A model generated the notes under the pieces. It saw only the letters and a list, made by a program, of their open reading frames with translations, was not told where the DNA came from and ran no database searches. This document shows positions 42,308 to 51,190 of a DNA stretch of 64,000 nucleotides, in pieces (within the stretch, counting starts at the first letter, position 1; each line of letters opens with the position of its first letter). The stretch is from Labilithrix sp. (GTDB lineage: Bacteria > Myxococcota_A > Polyangia > Polyangiales > Polyangiaceae). The DNA lies in NCBI GenBank assembly GCA_019637225.1, contig JAHBWC010000005.1, forward strand, positions 110,250 through 174,249, read 5' to 3'. Both the position numbers and the translations under genes were made by a program.

Positions 42308-42838
42308 GTGCTGGGGCGACTCGTCTTCGACCTCGCCGTGAAGATGATCTTCGGGGCGATCGAGAAGGCGGCGTCACCGCCGCCGGCGTCGCCGGCGAGA
42401 AGGCCCGACCCGACGCGGGTGACGGCGACCGGCGACGCGTACCGTCGATGGGCGCGGACGCACCTCCTCGAGCTCGACGCCGCGGGTCGATGCTACCGCG
42501 GCAACATCGGCCGGCACGCGGTCCGCGTCGCCCCCGGCCTCGAGGGAAGCGCGCCGATCGGCGTCGAGGCCGAGGTGATCGTCCAGCACGGTCAGAGCAC
42601 GACCGTCCTGCTCGCGGCGTCGACCGCGGCGACGACGCCGGTCGAGCAGGCGCTCGCCACGCTATGGCGCGATCCGGGGCTCGGCGACGCGCTCCGCTCG
42701 ATCGCGATCCTCCCCGACGGCGTGCGGCTGCGCTTTCGTCCGCTGACGGCGCCGAAGATCGTCGAGCGTGGCGTCACCGGCGCCGTCGAGGAGCTCGAGG
42801 CGCTCGGCCGCGCGGAGGGCGCCGCGCCGTATCGCTGA
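42308..42838 (+). CDS. Hypothetical protein, one weak N-terminal helix
   Basis: 176 residues from GTG 42308. N-terminal LVFDLAVKMIFGAIEKA may be membrane-associated; the rest is soluble with RWARTHLLELDAAGRCYRGNIGRHAVRVAPG, then VEAEVIVQHGQSTTVLLAAS. Codon usage fits a real gene. Lies 3 nt behind the glycine-zipper gene, and its stop converges on the HisN-like gene (2 nt apart). Function unknown. Confidence 0.6.
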   Translation: MLGRLVFDLAVKMIFGAIEKAASPPPASPARRPDPTRVTATGDAYRRWARTHLLELDAAGRCYRGNIGRHAVRVAPGLEGSAPIGVEAEVIVQHGQSTTVLLAASTAATTPVEQALATLWRDPGLGDALRSIAILPDGVRLRFRPLTAPKIVERGVTGAVEELEALGRAEGAAPYR

Positions 42839-42840
42839 AG

Positions 42841-43641
42841 TCAGGCGACGTGGCGCAGGATCGCGAGCGCCTCGGCGTGGACGCGCGCGTCGCCGGCGGC
42901 GATGACCCGGCCGCCGTTCTGGGCGTCGCCGCCGTCCCACGAGGTGAAGAGCCCGCCCGCGCCCTCGACGATCGGGATGAGCGCCTGCACGTCCCACGGC
43001 TTGAGCGACGACTCGACGACGAGGTCGATGAAGCCCATCGCGAGCAGCCCGTACGCGTAGCAGTCGCCTCCGTAGCGCGTCATCTTGGCGGCGCCGGCGA
43101 GCTTCTGGAACGCGTCCTGTTCGGCCTTCGTGAAGTACGCCGTCGGGTGCGTCGTCGTGAGCACCGCCGACGCGAGATCTCCGCACGGGCGCGTCGCGAG
43201 GGTCGAGGTCTTCGACGCCGTGACGAGCTCGGCGCGTCCGGAGTGGCCGATCCAGCGCTCGCCGGTGATCGGCTGATCGAGGACGCCGAGCACGGGGCGC
43301 GCGCCGTCGTTGAGCGCGATGAGCGTGCCCCACTGCGGCATCCCGCAGATGAACGCGCGCGTGCCGTCGATCGGATCGAGGACCCACGTGAGCGGATCGT
43401 CGCCCGCCTCTTGCCCGTGCTCCTCGCCGAGGACGCCGTGGCTCGGATAAGTCGCCTTGATCAGGCGGCGGAGCGCGGTCTCCCCCTCGCGGTCGGCCTC
43501 GGTGACCGGATCGAAGCCGGCGCGGCCGGTCGCCTTGTCGGTGACGTCGAGCGTGGCTCGAAACCACGGCCGGATCACCTCGCCCGACGCGTCGGCGAGA
43601 CGATGGGCGAAGCGCGCGAGCTCCTCGATCGGGGGTGTCAT
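42841..43641 (-). CDS. Inositol monophosphatase-family phosphatase, HisN-like
   Basis: 266 residues. Metal-binding motifs of the family are all present: GEEHG (motif 1), DPIDGTRAF (motif 2) and PWDVQALIPIVEGAGG (motif 3). The order and the GMPQWGTLIAL strand resemble the histidinol-phosphatase HisN subgroup, so histidinol phosphate is the likeliest substrate; inositol monophosphate or a related sugar phosphate cannot be excluded. TATCGT ends 8 nt before the ATG. Confidence 0.88.
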   Translation of the reverse strand: MTPPIEELARFAHRLADASGEVIRPWFRATLDVTDKATGRAGFDPVTEADREGETALRRLIKATYPSHGVLGEEHGQEAGDDPLTWVLDPIDGTRAFICGMPQWGTLIALNDGARPVLGVLDQPITGERWIGHSGRAELVTASKTSTLATRPCGDLASAVLTTTHPTAYFTKAEQDAFQKLAGAAKMTRYGGDCYAYGLLAMGFIDLVVESSLKPWDVQALIPIVEGAGGLFTSWDGGDAQNGGRVIAAGDARVHAEALAILRHVA

Positions 43642-43649
43642 CGGGACCG

Positions 43650-43655
43650 ACGATA
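43650..43655 (-). promoter_or_regulatory. TATCGT -10-like element, 8 nt before HisN-like ATG
   Basis: TANNNT hexamer, no Shine-Dalgarno. Confidence 0.4.
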
Positions 43656-43704
43656 GCGACTTGTGGTTGGAAAGGGCGGCAAACTGCGGTAACTACCGGG
43701 CATC

Positions 43705-43869
43705 ATGCAGCGCGGATCGGCAGAGATTTTCCTTGGAATCGGCCTGATCATCCTCGGGATCCTGGCCCTCAAGCTCACGGACCACAACTACTGGTGGGGC
43801 GCGATCGCGCTCGGCTCCGTCATCGGTTCGAAGGGCGGCATCTCGATCTCGCAGCGGGCCCGCGTCTAG
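43705..43869 (+). CDS. 54-residue membrane microprotein
   Basis: ATG 43705 to TAG 43869. One long hydrophobic stretch (IFLGIGLIIILG-like, then LALKLTDHNYWWGAIALGSVIGS) gives two short helices with a Trp-Trp turn, ending SISQRARV. Third codon positions are strongly GC-biased. A second membrane microprotein follows 53 nt later. No family recognised. Confidence 0.6.
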   Translation: MQRGSAEIFLGIGLIILGILALKLTDHNYWWGAIALGSVIGSKGGISISQRARV

Positions 43870-43922
43870 CCGCGCGGCCAAGGTCTGCTACGCTCGCGTC
43901 GACGCAGCGGGAGGGGACGATC

Positions 43923-44090
43923 ATGCGACCGGGAGTTGGCTGGATCATCGCGGGGGTCGCCCTCCTCGGAGCAGGCGTGGCGGTGACGTTCCTCTCGAAC
44001 GCCGTCGTCTGGTACGGCGCGATCGTCGTCGGAATCATCTGGATCGTGCGCGGCGTGTTCCGCCTCTCGAAGGCTCCGCCGCAGGACTGA
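43923..44090 (+). CDS. 55-residue membrane microprotein
   Basis: ATG 43923 to TGA 44090. Two hydrophobic helices (GWIIAGVALLGAGVAVTFL and VVWYGAIVVGIIWIVRGVF) with a short basic tail (RLSKAPPQD). It has the best Shine-Dalgarno sequence I noticed in the window, GGGAGGGG a few bases before the ATG, and a TACGCT hexamer further up (43889-43894). No family recognised; similar two-helix proteins exist in many bacteria. Confidence 0.7.
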   Translation: MRPGVGWIIAGVALLGAGVAVTFLSNAVVWYGAIVVGIIWIVRGVFRLSKAPPQD

Positions 44091-44288
44091 CCACGCGCCG
44101 CTCGCGGGCGCACGCGCCGCGAATGCCGACGCGCCTGCCGCACGTCGAGCTGCCGGCGAGGCCCCGGGAATGCGCGACGCCGTCCGCGGGTTCGAACGTC
44201 CGCGCGGCCGATTCTGCGCCCGTCCCAGCGAACGCGCGGGGTGTGGAGGCTTCGGCTCGGGCGCCTCTTTCGTGGTAGGAACCGGCCG

Positions 44289-45275
<987 letters not shown>

Positions 45276-45347
45276 CGGCGAGCTCCCGATGCCTCCCCTC
45301 TCTCCCTCCGGCTTCCGCCCGAAGCCCGACACGCGGAGCGTGATCCC

Positions 45348-46370
45348 GTGATCCCCCGGGAGATCCTCGCGGCGCTCCGCACGATCGAGATCCACACCGC
45401 GCGGCTCGCGAACGAGCAGCTGTCGGGGACGTACAAGTCGAGCTTCAAGGGCCAGGGCCTCGCGTTCCGCGAGGTGCGTCCGTACCAGGCGGGCGACGAC
45501 GTCCGCACCATCGACTGGAACGTGTCGGCGCGCATGAACGAGACCTTCGTGAAGGTCTTCGTCGAGGAGCGCGAGATGACCGTCATGCTCGCGGTCGATC
45601 TGTCGGCGAGCGAGCGCTTCGGGACGCAGCGCGCGCCGAAAGCGCGCGTCGCCTCGGAGGTCGCGGCGCTCCTCGCGTTCAGCGCGATCCGCAACAACGA
45701 CCGCGTCGGGCTCATCCTCTCGACGAGCAAGGTCGAGCGCATCGTGCCGCCGAAGAAGGGCGAGAAGCACGTGATGCGCGTCGTGCGCGAGATCCTCGGG
45801 TTCGAGGCGCCCCAGGCCGCGGGCGCGCGCTCGGCCGACGTCCGCGTGACGAAGAAGCCGGCGCACCGGCCGCTCCGTCGCGAGACGTCGGGCCTCGGCG
45901 AAGGTGAAGGCCGGGCGAGCCGCCTCGCGCCCGCGCCGTACCCGCACCTCGGCGCGGCGACGGACCTCAAGGCCGCGCTCGAGGCCCTCGCGCACGTCGC
46001 GCGGCGCCGGAGCGTCGCGTTCGTGGTGTCGGACTTCTTCACGGCGGGCTACGAGCGCGCGCTCTCGCTCGCGAGCGCGAAGCACGACGTCATCCCCGTC
46101 GTCCTCGTCGACAAGCGCGACTTCGAGCTGCCCGACGTCGGCCTCGCGACGTTCGAGGACCTCGAGAGCGGCGAGATGGTCGTCGTCGACACGTCGGACG
46201 CGAGCGTGCGCGCGCACTTCAAGCGCGAGATGCAGCGGATCCGCGACGCGCGCCGCCAGCTCTTCTTCAAGCTCGGGCTCGACTCGGTCGAGATCGACAC
46301 CGGCGGCTCGTTCGTCCGCCCGATCCGTGATCTCTTCGCCCGCCGCGCGCGGCGGATCGGGATGCGATGA
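45348..46370 (+). CDS. DUF58 domain protein
   Basis: 340 residues from GTG 45348. Core motif FREVRPYQAGDDVRTIDWNVSARM, then a VWA-like strand (MTVMLAVDLSASE). A poorly conserved Arg/Gly/Pro-rich insert of about 40 residues sits near residue 155. DUF58 proteins are constant partners of MoxR and Bat proteins. Stop overlaps the next ATG (ATGA). Confidence 0.93.
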   Translation: MIPREILAALRTIEIHTARLANEQLSGTYKSSFKGQGLAFREVRPYQAGDDVRTIDWNVSARMNETFVKVFVEEREMTVMLAVDLSASERFGTQRAPKARVASEVAALLAFSAIRNNDRVGLILSTSKVERIVPPKKGEKHVMRVVREILGFEAPQAAGARSADVRVTKKPAHRPLRRETSGLGEGEGRASRLAPAPYPHLGAATDLKAALEALAHVARRRSVAFVVSDFFTAGYERALSLASAKHDVIPVVLVDKRDFELPDVGLATFEDLESGEMVVVDTSDASVRAHFKREMQRIRDARRQLFFKLGLDSVEIDTGGSFVRPIRDLFARRARRIGMR

Positions 46371-47794
46371 CGGCGCTCGGTCGCTCGCTCGCGGTCGGAG
46401 TCGCCGGCCTGGCGGTAGCCGCCGCGCTCTTGCTCGGCGGCGCGCGCGCGTCGCTCGCGCAGGGGCCGACGCCGCCGCCTTCGAGCGACGACGCCGGCGC
46501 CGCCGGGGGTCCTGGCGCGTCGACCTACGGCTGCGTCGAGAGCGTACCGAAGGGCGCGCAGCGGCCAATCGTCGTCGACACGTTCCCGCAGCGCGGCACG
46601 AGCGGCTGGGCGGCGACGTTGTCGATCACCGTGCGTCACGGCAAGGGCGAGCGCGTCCTCCCCTCCGGGCTCGATCTGTCGAGCGCCGTCGAGGCGAAGA
46701 AGGTCCTCAAGCAAGCGGGCTTCGCGGTCCCCGATCAAGACGGCGGCGCGGGCGCGCAGCTCTGGACCGAGCCCGACGACGACAAGAAGCCGGGCGCGAC
46801 GACGCACCTCGAGCTCCCGGTCGTGCTCCTTCCGCCGAACCCCGGCCGCAACGTGATGATGCTCCCGCCGCTGCCGGTCGCGGTCGCGCGCGCGAACGGC
46901 GAGATCGCGACGGTGTGTACGCACGACCATCCGATCCTCGTCGAGGATCCGATCGCGAACACGCCGGACGCGATGCCGAAGGACAACCCTGGCGGCATCC
47001 CGCAGCGCGAGGAGTGGACCGCGCTGAAGAAGGCGCTCGGCTGGGCCGCGCTCGGCCTCCTCGCCGGCGCGATCCTCGCCGTGCTCTTCTGGCGGAAGCT
47101 GAACCAGCCCAAGCCCGCGCCGCCACCGCCGCCGCCGCGCCCGCCGTGGGAGGTCGCGCTCGAGGAGCTCGACGAGGTCCGGCACGCGGGCCTCCTCGAG
47201 CTCGAGCGCTACGGCGAGTACTTCGATCGTACGAGCGACGCGCTCCGCCGCTACCTCGGCGCCCGCTTCGGGTTCGACGGGCTCGAGTCGACGACCGACG
47301 AGATCCTCGCCGCGCTGAAGAAGCAGGCGGGCGGCTTCATTCGATTCGAGGCGCCCCGAGAGATCGGGCCCGACGGCCTGCCGCGCGCGAGCTTCGGGCC
47401 ACAGCCCGGCATCGCGATCGAGCGCGTCGCGAGCTTCCTCCGCGAGTGCGACCTCGTGAAGTTCGCGAACCTCACGCCGACGCCGCAGCAATGCTCGACG
47501 TCGATCGCGACGGGCGAGGCGATCGTCCGCGGGACGATGCCGATGTCGATGGGCGTCGGCGCGCTCCTCGACGAGCCCGCGCCCGAGATCGATCCGGTCG
47601 CCGCCGCGCAGCTCCGCGCTCCGTTCACGCCGCCGCCGGCGAAGCCTGCGCGCGTGAGATCGCCGTACGAGCCGCCGGATCCGGAGGAAGAGGCCGCCGC
47701 GGACGCGACCCGCGCGGGCGACGACGCGCCGAGCGACGACGCGCCGGGCGCCAAGCCGCCGCCGCGTGAGCCGCCGGAAGGAGGCTCGACGTGA
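46367..47794 (+). CDS. DUF4381-like membrane protein of the bat operon
   Basis: 475 residues. Signal peptide, a Cys-containing exported domain (about 30-210), one membrane helix (AALGLLAGAILAVLFWR), a Pro-run, then a cytoplasmic helical domain (WEVALEELDEVRHAGLLELERYGEYFDRTSDALRRYLGARFG) of the type that follows the helix in DUF4381 proteins. The C-terminal about 80 residues are disordered. Starts and stops overlap its neighbours (ATGA before; GTGA after). Confidence 0.8.
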   Translation: MTALGRSLAVGVAGLAVAAALLLGGARASLAQGPTPPPSSDDAGAAGGPGASTYGCVESVPKGAQRPIVVDTFPQRGTSGWAATLSITVRHGKGERVLPSGLDLSSAVEAKKVLKQAGFAVPDQDGGAGAQLWTEPDDDKKPGATTHLELPVVLLPPNPGRNVMMLPPLPVAVARANGEIATVCTHDHPILVEDPIANTPDAMPKDNPGGIPQREEWTALKKALGWAALGLLAGAILAVLFWRKLNQPKPAPPPPPPRPPWEVALEELDEVRHAGLLELERYGEYFDRTSDALRRYLGARFGFDGLESTTDEILAALKKQAGGFIRFEAPREIGPDGLPRASFGPQPGIAIERVASFLRECDLVKFANLTPTPQQCSTSIATGEAIVRGTMPMSMGVGALLDEPAPEIDPVAAAQLRAPFTPPPAKPARVRSPYEPPDPEEEAAADATRAGDDAPSDDAPGAKPPPREPPEGGST

Positions 47795-48972
47795 GCCGCG
47801 CCGGTCGCACGATCGCCGTCGTCCTCGGCACGCTGCTCTTCATCGTCGGCGCGCTGCTCTACCCGATCCTGATGCGCGGCGAGGCCTGGCTCTCCGCGGT
47901 GTGGACGGTGCCGGTCCTCGCCTGGCTCCCGCGCGACGCGCGGCTCCCGGTGCTGGGCGGCGCGGGCACGATCCTCGCCGCGATCGTCGTCTGGCGGATG
48001 ACGCTCGCCGCGGACGCGCGCACGCCGCGCATGCGCATCGCGGCCGTCGCGCCGCTCCTCACCGGGCCGCGCGGCCTCCGCACGCGCCTCCGCGACGTCC
48101 CCGGCATGCTGCGCGGCGCCGCGCTCCTCCTCGCGATCCTCGCGCTCGGGCGCCCGCAGAACGTGCTCCGCGGCGAGAACGCCGACGAGAAGGGCATCGA
48201 CATGGTCGTCGTGCTCGACCTCTCCGGCTCGATGCGCGCGCTGATGGACGCGGAGGCGTCCGAGCCGGCCCGCTCGCCGCGCGCGCCCGCGCAGCGCCTG
48301 ACGCGCCTCGAGACTGCGAAGGAGGTCATCCTCGACTTCGTCTCGCGGCGCAGGAACGACCGCATCGGCGTCGTGGTCTTCGGGCGCACCGCGTACATCC
48401 TCTCGCCGCCGACGCTCGACAAGTCGCTCCTCTCGACGCTCGTCAGCAAGATGGAGCTCGGGCTCATCGACGGCAACGGCACGGCGATCGGCGACGCCGT
48501 CGGCACCGCCGTCGCGCGCCTCCGCCGCTCGAGCGCGCGCTCGAAGGCGATCATCCTCTTGACCGACGGCGACTCGAACGCCGGCTCGATCGCACCCGAC
48601 TACGCCGCGCACCTCGCGCAGACGCAAGGCGTGAAGGTCTTCACCGTGCAGATCGGCAACGGCGACGACGTCGACGTCCAGGACGGCGTCGATCTCTTCG
48701 GACAGCCGAAATTCGTCCGCGAGCACTTCCCGGTGAACCCGGAGCTCCTGCGCCGGATCGCGAGCACGACCGGCGGCGACGCCTTCATCGCGACCGACAA
48801 GAAGGGCCTCGAGCAGAGCATGCACGCCATCCTCGACAAGCTCGAGAAGACGCGCTTCGAGGCGCAAGCCGCGACGATGGAGGACCTCTTCGGGCTCCTG
48901 CTGCTCCCGGCGGTCGCCCTCGTCGCCCTCGAGGCGCTGGTGCGCCTCTTCATCGTGCGGAGGTTCCCGTGA
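47791..48972 (+). CDS. BatA-like VWA membrane protein
   Basis: 393 residues from GTG 47791. Two N-terminal helices, then a VWA domain with intact MIDAS (DLSGS near residue 143, Thr and LLTDGDSNAG downstream), and a C-terminal helix (LLLLPAVALVALEAL). Inserted between the MIDAS strand and the next helix is an Ala/Pro/Arg-rich loop. Such proteins belong to the aerotolerance (Bat) set; their biochemical role is unsettled. GTGA overlaps on both sides. Confidence 0.9.
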   Translation: MSRAGRTIAVVLGTLLFIVGALLYPILMRGEAWLSAVWTVPVLAWLPRDARLPVLGGAGTILAAIVVWRMTLAADARTPRMRIAAVAPLLTGPRGLRTRLRDVPGMLRGAALLLAILALGRPQNVLRGENADEKGIDMVVVLDLSGSMRALMDAEASEPARSPRAPAQRLTRLETAKEVILDFVSRRRNDRIGVVVFGRTAYILSPPTLDKSLLSTLVSKMELGLIDGNGTAIGDAVGTAVARLRRSSARSKAIILLTDGDSNAGSIAPDYAAHLAQTQGVKVFTVQIGNGDDVDVQDGVDLFGQPKFVREHFPVNPELLRRIASTTGGDAFIATDKKGLEQSMHAILDKLEKTRFEAQAATMEDLFGLLLLPAVALVALEALVRLFIVRRFP

Positions 48973-50156
48973 GGTTCGCCTACGACCTCACGGCGATGCC
49001 GTGGCTCCTCGTGGCGATCGGCTGCGGCCTCCTCGTCGCGCTCTTCGCGACGTCGCTCGTCCTCGCGTCGGTGCGCCGCGGACGTGCGACGAAGGTGTTC
49101 GGCGATCCGAAGCTCGTGATGCGGCTCGAGACGTTCGACGCCGCCGGACGCCGCGCGCTCAAGGGCGTCTTGCTCGTCGTCGCACTCGCGGCGGCGTTCC
49201 TCGCGCTCGCGCGGCCGCAGTGGGGCCGCGGCACGAAGCTCGTGCCGGCTACGAACCTCGACGTGGTCATCGTGCTCGACTACTCGAAGAGCATGTACGC
49301 GCGAGACGTGGCGCCGAGCCGGATCGCGCGGGCAAAGGCGGAGATCGGCAAGCTCGTGCGCGAGCTGCCCGGCGCGCGCTTCGGCGCGGTCGCCTTCGCG
49401 GGCGAGCCGATGAGCTTCCCGCTCACGAGCGACTCCGCGGCGATCGCGCAGTTCTTCCGCCAGCTCGAGCCGAACGACATGCCCATCGGCGGGACCGCGA
49501 TCGCGCGCGCCCTCGAGCGCGCACGCGAGGTGCTCGCGCGCGATCCGAAGTCGAGAGACCACGTCCGCGTGATCGTCCTCGTCACCGACGGCGAGGACCT
49601 CGAGGGCGATCCCGTGGGCGTCGCGCGTCAAGCGGCGGAGGAGAAGACGCGCATCGACGTCGTCCAGATCGGCGGCCGCGCGCCGGAGCCGATCCCCGAG
49701 GTCGGCCCCGACGGACGAACGCAGGGATTCCGCAAGGACGACGACGGGCGCACGCTCACGACGGAGCTCACCGCGGAGGGTGAGACGCAGCTCGGCGACA
49801 TCGCGGAGGCGACCGGCGGCGCCATCGTCCGCGCCGAGAAGGGCGAGACGGGGATCGACGAGGTCGCGCGCGGCCTCAAGAAGATGATGCGCGAAGAGCT
49901 CGCCGAGCGCGTCGAGATCGCGTTCGACGAGGAGTACATGTGGCCGCTCGGGATCGCGGTCATCCTCTTGATCGCCGAGGGCCTCATCCCCGAGGCGCCG
50001 CTGCCGCGCGTCGCGCTCGGCTTCGCCGGCGCCCTCCCGCCGGGCGTTCGGCTCGCCCCCGGCGGCTCGAGCGGAGGCTCTCGGAAGAAGCCGAAGCGCG
50101 ACGCAAGCGCGCGCGACCCGGGCAAGAAGCCGAAGAAGAAGCGGAGGGCCGCGTGA
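48969..50156 (+). CDS. BatB-like VWA membrane protein
   Basis: 395 residues from GTG 48969. N-terminal helices (MPWLLVAIGCGLLVALFAT; GVLLVVALAAAFLALA), VWA domain with MIDAS DYSKS near residue 103, and VLVTDGEDLEG; a C-terminal helix (WPLGIAVILLIAEGLI) is followed by a strongly basic Lys/Arg tail that should lie in the cytoplasm. Works as partner of the BatA-like protein. GTGA overlaps on both sides. Confidence 0.9.
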   Translation: MRFAYDLTAMPWLLVAIGCGLLVALFATSLVLASVRRGRATKVFGDPKLVMRLETFDAAGRRALKGVLLVVALAAAFLALARPQWGRGTKLVPATNLDVVIVLDYSKSMYARDVAPSRIARAKAEIGKLVRELPGARFGAVAFAGEPMSFPLTSDSAAIAQFFRQLEPNDMPIGGTAIARALERAREVLARDPKSRDHVRVIVLVTDGEDLEGDPVGVARQAAEEKTRIDVVQIGGRAPEPIPEVGPDGRTQGFRKDDDGRTLTTELTAEGETQLGDIAEATGGAIVRAEKGETGIDEVARGLKKMMREELAERVEIAFDEEYMWPLGIAVILLIAEGLIPEAPLPRVALGFAGALPPGVRLAPGGSSGGSRKKPKRDASARDPGKKPKKKRRAA

Positions 50157-51190
50157 AGCGCGCCTCCCGCGCGGCACGGCGCTTTCGCCACCTCTCGATC
50201 GCGTCGATCGCCCTCGCCGCGCTCGTCGCCGCGTGCGGGTGGGATCCGTCGCGCCCGTTCGATCGCGACGCGCCGCAGGTCGACGAAGCGCTCCGCTACT
50301 ACGACGCCGGCGAGGCCGGGCCCGCCGCCGAGCTCCTCCAGGACTACCTCACCACCGGAGGCTGCTCCGAGGGCAACATCGGCACGCCGCTCCGCGTGCG
50401 CGAGCGATCGAACGGCTCGTTCGACCTCGGCCTCGCGCTCTTCAAGATCGCGGAGGCCTACGGCCACCGCTTCGGCGACGAGGAGAACGACGCCGGCTTC
50501 CTCGATCCGAACCTCAAGGGACTGCGCGCAGGACACGTCGAGTGCGCGCTCCGCGTCGTCCGCGCGATCTCGGAAGACCCGACGCAGCCCGTCGCCCTCC
50601 GCGCGCGCGCGCGCTACCTCGAGGGCAACCTCCTCTTCTTGACCGCCGCGTACAAGGAGTCGGTCACCGCGTACGACCACGCGCTCGAGCTCGTGCCGGG
50701 GATGGGCGACGCGGGGCCGATCGGCGCGAACCTCGACGGCGGCATGGTGAGCTACGTCGCCGATCCGGTCGGCCGCGACGCGGCGTGGAACCGCGCGGTC
50801 GCGCTGCGCCGCATCGAGGACAAGAAGGACGCCGGCAACGACGCCGCGCCGCCCGACGGCGGCGACGGCGGCGACCAGAGCCAGCCCGACGGGGGCAGCG
50901 ACGACGGCGACCGCGACTCCGGCAAGAAGGACGACAACGACGACGCCGGCAAGGACTCGGGCAAGAACGACGAGAGCCAGGACGCGGGCAAGGACTCGGG
51001 CGGCGACGACTCGAACAAGCCGCCGCCGAAGCAGGACCCGAAGGACGAGCCCGAAGAGCCGCCGCCGCCTTCGCGTCAGAGCCAGGACGAGCGCATCCTC
51101 GATCAGCTCGAGAACGCGCCGACGGTGCAGCAGGAAGCGGCCAAGAAGCACGGCAAGGCGCGCAAGCTGCGCGGGATGGCCGACAAATGA
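50153..51190 (+). CDS. BatC-like TPR lipoprotein
   Basis: 345 residues from GTG 50153. Lipobox ALVAAC. TPR-like pairs (QVDEALRYYDAGEAGPAAELLQDYL; ALRARARYLEGNLLFLTAAYKESVTAYDHALEL), then about 90 residues of Asp/Gly/Lys repeats and a C-terminal segment ERILDQLENAPTVQQEAAKK that resembles the conserved end of BatC. Stop overlaps the BatD ATG. Confidence 0.8.
   Translation: MKRASRAARRFRHLSIASIALAALVAACGWDPSRPFDRDAPQVDEALRYYDAGEAGPAAELLQDYLTTGGCSEGNIGTPLRVRERSNGSFDLGLALFKIAEAYGHRFGDEENDAGFLDPNLKGLRAGHVECALRVVRAISEDPTQPVALRARARYLEGNLLFLTAAYKESVTAYDHALELVPGMGDAGPIGANLDGGMVSYVADPVGRDAAWNRAVALRRIEDKKDAGNDAAPPDGGDGGDQSQPDGGSDDGDRDSGKKDDNDDAGKDSGKNDESQDAGKDSGGDDSNKPPPKQDPKDEPEEPPPPSRQSQDERILDQLENAPTVQQEAAKKHGKARKLRGMADK

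Noticed and set aside
44181..44205. GGTTCGAAC reminiscent of a tRNA T-arm
   Set aside because: The flanks do not form a five-pair stem and no acceptor or anticodon arm is present.
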